Assembly: GCF_001421015.2 (NCBI RefSeq)
Contig: NZ_CP013023.1
Span: forward strand, 3,713,501-3,777,500
Direction of reading: 5' to 3'
Source of the DNA: Paenibacillus bovis
GTDB lineage: Bacteria > Bacillota > Bacilli > Paenibacillales > Paenibacillaceae
DNA: 64,000 nucleotides
Under the pieces are notes generated by a model. That model ran no database searches. It was not told where the DNA came from and was given only the letters and a program-made list of their open reading frames with translations. The position numbers and the translations under genes were made by a program. Positions 42,633 through 50,255 of the stretch are shown here, piece by piece; within the stretch, counting starts at the first letter, position 1; each line of letters starts with the position of its first letter.

Positions 42633-43049
42633 ATGACTTTGATGGTAGATTATTGCCCTCGTTGTGGCACAGTATATCAGAAGAATTTTCGCAAAATGTG
42701 TAACGGATGCAGTAACGAACTGGATTCGACAATAAAACGCTGTATGGATCATCTCTGGAGATATCCGAACAGTACTACCGAAGAACTGAGTCAGGCCGCT
42801 GACGTGGAAATCACGGAGCTGTATCAGTTTATCAAGGAAGGCAAATTCTCCTTCACATATCCGAAACTTACCTTCCCTTGCGAATGCTGCCGTCAGCCCA
42901 TCCGTCAAGGACGAATCTGCAGTAGTTGTACCGGTTCTTTCAAAGAAGCGTTTCCTGTACCTGCCGCTACGGTTCCTGCAGCACGTACTTCTGGTACTCG
43001 CACCAGTCACAAAACACTGTTCACATCCAGAGGATCGAGCCGCCGCTAA
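42633..43049 (+). CDS. Flagellar-operon-type zinc-ribbon protein (TIGR03826/YvyF-like)
   Basis: 138 residues from ATG 42633 (GAGGTGATCC upstream); the frame opens nine codons earlier. Two Cys4 zinc ribbons flank a small helix-turn-helix-like middle. The first is YCPRCGTVYQKNFRKMCNGC, the middle STTEELSQAADVEITELYQF with IKEGKF, and the second PCECCRQPIRQGRICSSC. This is the layout of the YvyF/TIGR03826 family found in flagellar regulons. The tail is Ala/Thr/Arg-rich. Here it stands alone, away from flagellar structural genes, and may be a paralogue of the usual copy. Function in the family is poorly defined. Confidence 0.78.
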   Translation: MTLMVDYCPRCGTVYQKNFRKMCNGCSNELDSTIKRCMDHLWRYPNSTTEELSQAADVEITELYQFIKEGKFSFTYPKLTFPCECCRQPIRQGRICSSCTGSFKEAFPVPAATVPAARTSGTRTSHKTLFTSRGSSRR

Positions 43050-43196
43050 TATAGATTTCGGATTATTTACAGAATTTATAACCAGTAGTGCTTAAGTGTG
43101 CATATGATCGTTATGCTGGGTGCTTATGATCTGTATAATCGTTCTTTCCACACATTCAATCACCATTCAGCCGCTAATAACGAGCCAGCGCAATTC

Positions 43197-43231
43197 AAAA
43201 GACCGGTACCTTTACAGGATACCGGTCTTTT
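43197..43231. terminator. Bidirectional Rho-independent terminator
   Basis: A 12-bp stem AAAAGACCGGTA/TACCGGTCTTTT (43197-43208 with 43220-43231), placed between the zinc-ribbon gene and the convergent binding-protein gene, serving both. Confidence 0.85.
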
Positions 43232-43339
43232 AGTGTTTTAGGGATACGGTTTTTGATTAATTTGTTTTATTTGCACCCTGTTTGGTACCGTTTAATAAAA
43301 GTCGAGATCAAAAATAGCGAACTGGGTTATGCTGGCTCA

Positions 43340-45085
43340 TCACTGTTTTACACCGGCGGTCTGGAGCGCTTTGCTGTATTCTGTCGTCAAGAACTGGGTC
43401 AGTTGATCCGCTCCTGCTGCCTTGAATGCTGCAATAGCGTCCTGCTTATTGGCAGAAAAATCTTCGTCCGTTTTGGACAGGATCATCGTTGCTGCGGTAC
43501 GTGCAGCCAGTTCTTTGAGCTGCGTCTCCAGTTTGAGCAGATCGTCGTTTAATACAGGCAGCACCACGGTATTCTCTTTTACAATGTCTTCGGCGGTCAT
43601 ATTTTGCAGTGGTGTATTCTCATCCTGCAGCTTGCCTTCCTGCACCATTTTGGATACCACTTCTCCTGGATAGGATGCTCCATAATGCTTGCTGAAGTCT
43701 TTTTCCAGGGTGGTTGAACTTGCTGCCATCGCTTCTTCGGTAGAGAACAGATTGACCGGCGTTTTGGTCTTCGGATCAATCACACTGCCACCGAGACCGA
43801 TCAGATTCTGATCAAGCGCGATACCTGTACGTTCCCATGCATCACCGCCATTGACTTTCATATCGATCGTCTCTTTGGTCAGCTGGGGCTTGCCATTTTC
43901 CATATTCCAGTTCTTGCCTTCGATTCCGCTGTACAGGGTCCGGGCACCTTCATAGGAATGGATATAGTTCAGGAATTCCATTGCTTTTTCCGGATATTTG
44001 GAGCTTTTGGAAATGGCATAGCTCTTGTCGGCCCAGCCTACCGGACGAACGCCACCGCTCCAGGCCTGCTTGCCTACCGGCAGTACCATGAACCCTTTGC
44101 CGTCTTTGGCATACTTGGCATTGTAATCGCCCATCGCCCAGGTAGCCGGTCCGAGAATGAATTGTCCGGCTGTTGCTTTGGCCATATAGTCGTTATTTTT
44201 CATCGTCAGGGCATCCGGGTCCAGCAAGCCCATCCGGTAAGCCTTGTTATAAAAGTCCATCGCGACCCAATAATTGGAGTTCTCGTCGGTCAGTACATTG
44301 ATCAGACGGTGCTCACCGAGCGGCTTGGCGAACAGATCGGAGCTGCCGATTGCACTCTGCTGGGTAATCCATGTAAATGGAATAATATAAGGCCACAATC
44401 CCCAATCCTGCCACATGGATACGCCGTAGATTTTTTTGCCTTCTTCGGTAGTCGGATGCTTGGCAGAGATTTGCTGAAGTACATTCAGCAGGTCATCGGT
44501 ACTGTTGATAGGCGGGGTACCTGCTTCCTTGTAATAATCCCAACGCATAGTAGGTCCGATTGTCAGATTGGGATAAATGGGACTTGGATCAGCCTGGATT
44601 TGCGGTGGCAGGAAATACAGCTTTTTCTGCCCTTCACTCCAGTTATCCCTGCTGTAATCGACTACTGTAGGAATCGTCTTCTCAATATCTTTGCCGTACT
44701 TGTCCAGCATATCATCCATCGGGATGATCAGTTTGCCATCAATCAGTTGCTTGCCATACTGGGTAGGATCGGCACGTACAATATCCGGCAGATCACCGCC
44801 AGCGAGCAGCACATTCATTTTGTTGGCATCGGCTTCGACGTATTCGATTTTCACGCCGACTTTTTTCTCGATTTCTTTGGCAATATCGCTATCCGGATAC
44901 GTATTCCAGTTCGTGCCGGTCTCGTTGACGAGTACACGCAGCGTTACAATTCCATTTTGGTCTGCTGTACCGGCCTGGCTGGCATTACCGGCCGTATTAT
45001 CTGCTGCACCCGAACAAGCTGTAAGCGTTACCATAAAAGAAAGTAATAATGCTGCCGCTGCTCTGCCTTTACCTGTTCTTCTCAT
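43340..45085 (-). CDS. Sugar ABC transporter, extracellular binding lipoprotein (LplA/YtcQ type)
   Basis: 581 residues, the larger size typical of LplA-like binding proteins. A lipoprotein signal (ALLLSFMVTLTACSG) is followed by a Gly/Asn/Ala linker. The binding fold has KEIEKKVGVKIEYVEADANK, VLLAGGDLPDIVRADPTQYG, WRWDYY-like MRWDYYKEAGTPPINSTDDL and SYAISKSSKYPEKAMEFLNY. It would bind complex plant-derived oligosaccharides outside the membrane. It is the last gene of a three-gene operon, 54 bp after permease LplC. As usual in these systems no ATPase gene is present, so MsmX-like sharing is expected. Ends at the bidirectional terminator at 43197. Confidence 0.92.
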   Translation of the reverse strand: MRRTGKGRAAAALLLSFMVTLTACSGAADNTAGNASQAGTADQNGIVTLRVLVNETGTNWNTYPDSDIAKEIEKKVGVKIEYVEADANKMNVLLAGGDLPDIVRADPTQYGKQLIDGKLIIPMDDMLDKYGKDIEKTIPTVVDYSRDNWSEGQKKLYFLPPQIQADPSPIYPNLTIGPTMRWDYYKEAGTPPINSTDDLLNVLQQISAKHPTTEEGKKIYGVSMWQDWGLWPYIIPFTWITQQSAIGSSDLFAKPLGEHRLINVLTDENSNYWVAMDFYNKAYRMGLLDPDALTMKNNDYMAKATAGQFILGPATWAMGDYNAKYAKDGKGFMVLPVGKQAWSGGVRPVGWADKSYAISKSSKYPEKAMEFLNYIHSYEGARTLYSGIEGKNWNMENGKPQLTKETIDMKVNGGDAWERTGIALDQNLIGLGGSVIDPKTKTPVNLFSTEEAMAASSTTLEKDFSKHYGASYPGEVVSKMVQEGKLQDENTPLQNMTAEDIVKENTVVLPVLNDDLLKLETQLKELAARTAATMILSKTDEDFSANKQDAIAAFKAAGADQLTQFLTTEYSKALQTAGVKQ

Positions 45086-45139
45086 ATTCCAACCCCCTGA
45101 TATAGTTATCTTACCTGTCTTAAAAGAGGTGCGCCAGTC

Positions 45140-46051
45140 TTATCCTTTGACTGCGCCCATCATAATACCTTTGACAAAAAAGCGCTGCAACATCGGATAA
45201 ACGACTACGATCGGCAGAGTAACCAGCATGGTAATCGTCATCTGGATCGACTGCGGCGTCATCGTTCGCACTTCTGCCGAATTGGTCATTTCCGCTGCAC
45301 TCATACTGGAGATACTGTTGGACTGATTGAGGAAATTGTACAGCACCAGCTGAAGCGTCTGCAGATTCGGATTTTCCACCAGAAAGAAATTATCGAACCA
45401 GGTATTCCATTGCCCCAGGGCAGCAAATACAGCGATTGTCGCGATAATCGGCGTCGACAACGGGAAGATTACCCGGGTGAAGATTGTAAAGTATCCTGCT
45501 CCGTCAATCTTCGCAGATTCTTCCAGCGCTGGCGGCAGTTGCTCGATAAATGTCTTGATCAGAATAATATTGAATCCGCTGAGTGCTGTCGGCAGTACAT
45601 ATAACAGGAAATTATTTTGTAGACCATAAGCTTTCATCGTCAGATACCAGGGGATAAAGCCGGCGTTAAAGTACATCGTAATAAGTACAAAGCGGTAGAT
45701 CAGCTTACGCATGGGCATCTCCCGCTTGGTAATCAAATAGGCAAAAAAGGAACAGCAAAGTACGGTGAGCAGCGTACCGATAATGGTCCGCAGAACGGAA
45801 ACGATAGCTGCCTCCTGCAATCCATTCAGCTGCAGGGTCGCCCGGTAACTCTCCAGCGAGAACCCGGCAGGCCACAGAAACACACCACTCTGTGCCTGAA
45901 ATGAATCACTGATCGAATAGATAAAAATATAATAAAACGGATAAATCGTGATGATCAGCAAAATGGTCAGTAGCGTATAATTGACCACGCTAAAGGCCAT
46001 ATCCGACCAGTTGATCGGCTTGCGGGTACGCACTCCGGCTGTCTTTTCCAT
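45140..46051 (-). CDS. Sugar ABC transporter permease (LplC/YtcP type)
   Basis: 303 residues with six membrane segments. Family marks are FYYIFIYSISDSFQAQSGVF, LWPAGFSLESYRATLQ, the EAA loop EQLPPALEESAKIDGAGYFT followed by RVIFPLSTPIIATIAVFAAL, and the C-terminus RFFVKGIMMGAVKG. AAGGAAGGA precedes ATG 46051. It forms the membrane channel together with the product of 46226-47164. The gap of 174 bp from that gene is larger than normal for this operon type, and I see no gene or clear control element in it. Confidence 0.92.
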   Translation of the reverse strand: MEKTAGVRTRKPINWSDMAFSVVNYTLLTILLIITIYPFYYIFIYSISDSFQAQSGVFLWPAGFSLESYRATLQLNGLQEAAIVSVLRTIIGTLLTVLCCSFFAYLITKREMPMRKLIYRFVLITMYFNAGFIPWYLTMKAYGLQNNFLLYVLPTALSGFNIILIKTFIEQLPPALEESAKIDGAGYFTIFTRVIFPLSTPIIATIAVFAALGQWNTWFDNFFLVENPNLQTLQLVLYNFLNQSNSISSMSAAEMTNSAEVRTMTPQSIQMTITMLVTLPIVVVYPMLQRFFVKGIMMGAVKG

Positions 46052-46225
46052 ACATATTCCTTCCTTCCGGCTGTAATTCCATACTCCCGGTTACCGATGG
46101 TACCAAATACAAGTATGGCAATAATGAGATGAACAGAGCGAGCCAGATTCGTATACATTGACGGATTCACTATGACTTATTTTTATGATTAGGCGCTCAT
46201 AACTTTCAGCCTATTACAATTGCTG

Positions 46226-47164
46226 TTAGATAATACTTTCGCCTCTGACTCTTTTGGACAGGCTGTTAATCATGAACAGCAGGATAATACTGATTACCGA
46301 CTTGAACATACCGACTGCTGTGGAGTATGGATAGTCATTGGTTACAAGTCCCAGGCGATATACATACAGATCCAGCACTTCGATTTTGTCCGCAACCATA
46401 ATATTGTTGAACACTAGATATTGCTCGAATCCGGCGGACAGCAGGTTGCTCACTGCCAGCAGTAGCAGCACGATAAAGGTAGGCATAATATTGGGTATCG
46501 TAATATGCACAATACTGTGGAATCGTCCGGCTCCATCGATCTTGGCTGCATCGTACTGTTCGCCGTCAATGCCGACAATCGCTGCCAGATAGATGATCGC
46601 ATTCCAGCCAATCGTTTTCCAGATCAGCAGCAGGGTCTGGACGAGCCATACATGATCGGGATTGCCCAGTACATTGAGCGGTGTATCACTCAGCCCCAGC
46701 CGGGCAATAATTGTATTGATTGCCCCCTCTGAGCTGAACATGCTAAATGCCAGCGAGAATACGATAATCCAGCTAATATAGTTGGGCAATGTGGTAGTCG
46801 TCTGAATTAGGCGTTTAAAAAATCCGTTTCTTACTTCCGAGATCATGATCGCCAGGATTAGCGGCAGCGGAGCTGCCAGAATCGACAGCAGGCTGAGTGC
46901 AAGCGTATTGATCATAACCCGCAGCATATCCCGGTCATGCAGCATCTCACGGAAATGTTCGATCCCGACAAAAGCGGTCTGGCTCAGCGGAATCCCCGGC
47001 CGGTAGTCAAAAAAGGCATACACCCAGCCAAATAGCGGCACATAACTGAAAGCGATTACAAAAATAATGAATGGCAAGGTCATTAACAGCAGCTTGATCC
47101 CGTCTGCATGAATCTTCCGCTTTTTCGTGTGTGCGACTTCTCCTTTTTTATACGTAATCTCCAC
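46226..47164 (-). CDS. Sugar ABC transporter permease (LplB/YteP type)
   Basis: 312 residues starting at a GTG (47164) seven bases after GGAGG; the open frame continues 15 codons upstream from an ATG without a ribosome site. The N-terminal cytoplasmic part is basic (KKGEVAHTKKRKIHADG). Typical family stretches are VPLFGWVYAFFDYRPGIPLS, LPNYISWIIVFSLAFSMFSS, the EAA loop GEQYDAAKIDGAGRF with HSIVHITIPNIMPTFIVLLL, and ENPIVATYD-like GLVTNDYPYSTAVGMFKSVI. It is the first gene of the importer operon. The control region upstream carries paired repeats that fit an AraC-type regulator, possibly YesN encoded at 52129. Confidence 0.92.
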   Translation of the reverse strand: MEITYKKGEVAHTKKRKIHADGIKLLLMTLPFIIFVIAFSYVPLFGWVYAFFDYRPGIPLSQTAFVGIEHFREMLHDRDMLRVMINTLALSLLSILAAPLPLILAIMISEVRNGFFKRLIQTTTTLPNYISWIIVFSLAFSMFSSEGAINTIIARLGLSDTPLNVLGNPDHVWLVQTLLLIWKTIGWNAIIYLAAIVGIDGEQYDAAKIDGAGRFHSIVHITIPNIMPTFIVLLLLAVSNLLSAGFEQYLVFNNIMVADKIEVLDLYVYRLGLVTNDYPYSTAVGMFKSVISIILLFMINSLSKRVRGESII

Positions 47165-47254
47165 AGCGGAACCTCCTCTGTTCTTCCAGTCACTGGCCTG
47201 GTTGATCATTCGTTATCATGTCCTTATCTTAATATGCAATGAAGTCACGCTAAA

Positions 47255-47340
47255 TGAACAATCTGTAAAAAAAGCTGAATAATCTACAGATTGTCTCTTC
47301 CTGCGACTACCAAGTTGAAGTATCTACAGATAAAGTTGAA
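47255..47340 (-). promoter_or_regulatory. Paired direct repeats, putative AraC/YesN-type operators
   Basis: On the plus strand TGAA occurs at 47255, 47276, 47316 and 47337: two pairs, each with 21-bp spacing. The 25-base units 47255-47279 and 47316-47340 agree at 18 positions (pattern TGAA..ATCT..A...AAAG.TGAA). ATCTACAGAT is also repeated exactly at 47282-47291 and 47322-47331. Two same-face half-sites 21 bp apart are typical for AraC-family binding. The elements lie 90-175 bp before the importer start. The wider gap 47165-47576 also holds a terminator and no gene. Confidence 0.55.
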
Positions 47341-47432
47341 CAAAAGAAATACGCCCAAGCAGAATGTACAAGAACATATCAGAAAATAAGCACCAACACA
47401 GGGTAAACCATTCGAATATGAAATAACGACAA

Positions 47433-47462
47433 AAAACGATCAGCAATATCGCTGACCGTTTT
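47433..47462 (-). terminator. Rho-independent terminator of the aminotransferase gene
   Basis: A 12-bp stem with one mismatch (AAAACGATCAGC at 47433-47444 with GCTGACCGTTTT at 47451-47462). On the minus strand it runs into six T residues. Confidence 0.75.
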
Positions 47463-47576
47463 CACTATAAATATTAGGATTCGTTGTATGGTTTGATTAT
47501 TCGCCGTACTGTACAGCAATAATCAACATATCAGACATGATATCAGGTCTCCCTATTCATCATCCGTTGCTTCATC

Positions 47577-48437
47577 TTATGAAGCTGGGCTGGCACCGGC
47601 TAACAAGGCATGTACCTGCTGCAGATAGGCTTCCTGCAGACGACGGGTAACCGGACCCGGCGTACCTGTGCCTACCGGCTGGCCATCAATCGTGATGACT
47701 GGCGCCGCTTCCATCGTGGTGCTGGTAATCATCGCTTCATCGGCAGCCATTAATTCCTCGCGGGTGAAGCTGCGCTGTACATAGGGAATCTGCAGTTCGG
47801 ACGCGATACGTTCGATGACTTTTTTGGTAATCCCACTCAGGATTAGTGGACCATCCGGATGTGTATAGATCGTACCGTTCTTGACGATCAGCAGATTGGA
47901 CGAGCTTCCCTCGGTTACGGTATTGTCCGTACGAATCAGAATAGCTTCGGTCGCTCCGGCTTCGGCAGCTTCCTGCTTGGCCAGTGTATTCGGCAGCAGG
48001 TTCAGCGATTTGATATTACAGCGCAGCCAGCGGACATCTTCACAGGTAATCGTGGCTATACCGTTCTCAATCGCATCGACCGGACGAGCGAGCGGCTCAC
48101 AATAACCCAGCATCACTGCTGTACTGCTCGCGGGAAAAGCATGGGCTCTTTTGGCTTCGCCGCGGGTGAATTGCAGATATAACATCCCGTCCTGTTCACC
48201 AAACGTATCCCGGAGCTGATCCAGCTGGTCAGACAGTTCTTCACGACTCCACGGAATCCGGATTTTGATCTCGGCGAGACTGTTATACAGACGATCCAGA
48301 TGCGCTTCCTTTTCAAACAGATGTCCCTGGTAAATGCGAAATACTTCATAGATCCCATCACCAAAGTAATAACCCCGATCATGATAGGATACCCGTACAT
48401 CTTCTTCATTAACAAGCTTGCCGTTCCAGAGCAGCAT
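47577..48437 (-). CDS. dat: D-amino acid aminotransferase (class IV PLP enzyme)
   Basis: 286 residues from ATG 48437, preceded by GGGAGG; seven extra codons upstream are discounted. Class IV features are VSYHDRGYYFGDGIYEVFRI near the N-terminus, MLYLQFTRGEAKRAHAFP, and the PLP lysine in LRCNIKSLNLLPNTLAKQEA (about 143). ILIRTDNTVTEGSSSNLLIV holds the phosphate-binding Glu and Ser, and MITSTTMEAAPVITIDGQPV lies near the end. These favour D-alanine aminotransferase over branched-chain or aminodeoxychorismate enzymes. It would make D-Ala and D-Glu for cell wall. The gene stands alone with its own terminator. Class IV members are hard to separate by motif alone, so the specificity is probable only. 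Confidence 0.85.
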   Translation of the reverse strand: MLLWNGKLVNEEDVRVSYHDRGYYFGDGIYEVFRIYQGHLFEKEAHLDRLYNSLAEIKIRIPWSREELSDQLDQLRDTFGEQDGMLYLQFTRGEAKRAHAFPASSTAVMLGYCEPLARPVDAIENGIATITCEDVRWLRCNIKSLNLLPNTLAKQEAAEAGATEAILIRTDNTVTEGSSSNLLIVKNGTIYTHPDGPLILSGITKKVIERIASELQIPYVQRSFTREELMAADEAMITSTTMEAAPVITIDGQPVGTGTPGPVTRRLQEAYLQQVHALLAGASPAS

Positions 48438-48654
48438 AAGAGAACCTCCCTTTTCCAATTCGATTACTATACAACCACCAGATAGCGAGATAAAGCATAT
48501 TATAAAACGTCGCTTATGCGTTCATCTTAACACGTCCGAAATGGAAGAGTAACTCCAGCCTGTATGGTAGGGGTGAAGGTGCTTCTTTGTGCTCTTCAGG
48601 TAATGCAGCGTACGTTCGGATACCTTTTCTATACGGATCAGAACAGACGGATGA

Positions 48655-49413
48655 TCAGTAGGCGCTCCATCCACCATCCGCTACGAGTACCGTACCGTTA
48701 ATAAAGCTTGCTTCATCCGAAGCAAGGAATAATGCAGCGGCAGCAACTTCTTCCGGTTCACCTATTTTGGGATTGAGCCCCATGCCCAGCATAGCCTGCT
48801 GCTGGCCGAATGGATTCGGTGCAGTGATACTTGTATTGATATTTGTCTTCACGGCTCCTGGAGCAATCGCATTGCAGCGGATACCAAGCGTCGCATACTG
48901 GAAGCCCACATTGCGTGTGAATCCGACAACTGCATGCTTGGAAGCAGTGTAAGCTGCGCCTGCGCGGGAACCATTCAATCCGCCGTTGGAAGCGATATTG
49001 ATAATTACGCCACTGCTTTTTGCCTTGAAAACAGGCAGTACTTTGCGGGTGGAACGCATAACGCTGGTCGTATTGATATCGAAGATGCGCGACCACAATT
49101 CGTCGGTCAGATCTTCTGCAGGTACAAAATTATCCATAATGCCTGCATTATTCACCAGGATATCAACCGTGCCATATGTGCTGATTGCGGTATCGATCAT
49201 ATGCTGGATATCTTCTTCCCGGGTAACATCTACCGCAAGCGCAATCGCTGTACCTCCGGCTGCTTCAATCTCGTCCACGGTTAGCTGGGCGGTATCCTGA
49301 CGAAGATCGGATACGACCACTTTGGCACCTTCTTTGGCGAACAGAATGGCGGAAGCTTTCCCCATTCCCGAAGCGGCACCTGTAATAACAGCTACTTTAT
49401 TTTCCAGTCTCAT
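48655..49413 (-). CDS. SDR-family oxidoreductase (3-oxoacyl-ACP reductase-like)
   Basis: 252 residues. A classical SDR: cofactor loop VITGAASGMGKASAILFAKE (residues 9-28), DILVNNAGIMDNF, then the catalytic Ser/Tyr/Lys in GVIINIASNGGLNGSRAGAA and YTASKHAVVGFTRNVG (Tyr about 153), and a C-terminal ASFINGTVLVADGGWSAY. VVSDLR after the second strand suggests NAD(H) preference because the Asp blocks the NADP phosphate. GAGGAGG precedes the ATG. It is divergent from a TetR gene, and two copies of an inverted repeat lie between them, so the TetR protein very likely represses it. The physiological alcohol or ketone is unknown. Confidence 0.9.
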   Translation of the reverse strand: MRLENKVAVITGAASGMGKASAILFAKEGAKVVVSDLRQDTAQLTVDEIEAAGGTAIALAVDVTREEDIQHMIDTAISTYGTVDILVNNAGIMDNFVPAEDLTDELWSRIFDINTTSVMRSTRKVLPVFKAKSSGVIINIASNGGLNGSRAGAAYTASKHAVVGFTRNVGFQYATLGIRCNAIAPGAVKTNINTSITAPNPFGQQQAMLGMGLNPKIGEPEEVAAAALFLASDEASFINGTVLVADGGWSAY

Positions 49414-49457
49414 TATGTTTCCTCCTCATTCGTTAATCCAATCCTATAAATGAACAA

Positions 49458-49474
49458 TTGTTGACTAACCAACA
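49458..49474. promoter_or_regulatory. Putative TetR operator 1
   Basis: TTGTTGACTAACCAACA, a 17-base imperfect palindrome, 44 bases before the SDR start. It is the reverse complement of operator 2 with one difference. Confidence 0.65.
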
Positions 49475-49534
49475 TCCTTATGAATATGATACAAACACAT
49501 CTGTATCGCCTCAATCAGTAAAACGGCGCTTCCC

Positions 49535-49551
49535 TGTTGGTTAATCAACAA
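49535..49551. promoter_or_regulatory. Putative TetR operator 2
   Basis: TGTTGGTTAATCAACAA, a near-perfect inverted copy of operator 1, 120 bases before the TetR start. It is nested inside a larger inverted repeat CGGCGCT/AGCGCCG (49525-49562 region), which could also act as a hairpin in RNA. Confidence 0.65.
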
Positions 49552-49670
49552 AGCAGCGCCGATCTGTTTACTATTTTATGCAGCTTTTCTTTGGTTGTGT
49601 ATTATGAATCCATATTTTCGTTCTCCTCAGGCTGTACCGAACTTTGCATTTGTTGAAAGGAGCATCCCTT

Positions 49671-50255
49671 ATGGATCGTCGTATTCGTAAAACCAAGCAG
49701 GCTTTTCACCAGGCCCTGCTGCAATTACTGGAACAGCAAGATTTTCGTGCTATAACGATCACCGATATTGTCAACGCAGCAGACGTGAACCGTGGTACCT
49801 TTTACAAACACTATATGTACAAGGAAGATCTGCTGGATGAATTGATCGAAGGGGTACTTCAGGATCTGACTGATTCTTATATGGAACCTTATGGAGGCAA
49901 TAATTATCTGGATGTGAGTGAACTGGTATCTTCAGCTATTACTATTTTTGACCATGTAGCTGCACATCGCAGCTTTTACCGGCTCATTATTCATTCGCAT
50001 TCCATGTCGGGCTTCCAGCAGCGTATATGCAGTCAGCTGCAGCGTCTCTGTCTCCAGGGAATGAATCAGGTCAGTTCTTCTCCTTATGCAGACAATAAGC
50101 AGCCCAGTTCGATCCATCCCGAACTGTTCGCCAGCTATCAGGCGTACGCAATCTGGGGATTGATTATGAACTGGGCGCAGCATGAATTTGAAGCTTCACC
50201 GGATTATATGGCCGAGCAATTGCTGTTAATCGTCAATTATTCGGCAGGACGATAG
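49671..50255 (+). CDS. TetR-family transcriptional regulator
   Basis: 194 residues from ATG 49671 (GGAG upstream); nine extra codons are discounted. The N-terminal DNA-binding domain is textbook TetR: RRIRKTKQAFHQALLQLLEQ, then FRAITITDIVNAADVNRGTF with YKHYMYKEDLLDELIEG. The remaining part resembles the TetR C-terminal domain often seen with YfiR-like or DhaS-like regulators (SVRFYRLI-like HRSFYRLIIHSHSMSGF, YAIWGLIMNWAQHEF). It is divergent from the SDR gene with two operator-like repeats between them. Its 3' end overlaps the histidine kinase gene tail-to-tail by 19 bp, so transcripts from both sides would collide there. Confidence 0.88.
   Translation: MDRRIRKTKQAFHQALLQLLEQQDFRAITITDIVNAADVNRGTFYKHYMYKEDLLDELIEGVLQDLTDSYMEPYGGNNYLDVSELVSSAITIFDHVAAHRSFYRLIIHSHSMSGFQQRICSQLQRLCLQGMNQVSSSPYADNKQPSSIHPELFASYQAYAIWGLIMNWAQHEFEASPDYMAEQLLLIVNYSAGR

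Noticed and set aside
43958..45046. Long plus-strand open frame (362 codons) opposite the second importer's binding protein
   Set aside because: It is fully antisense to a gene with clear family motifs, has no ribosome site and an implausible composition (Ile/Arg/Gly-rich).
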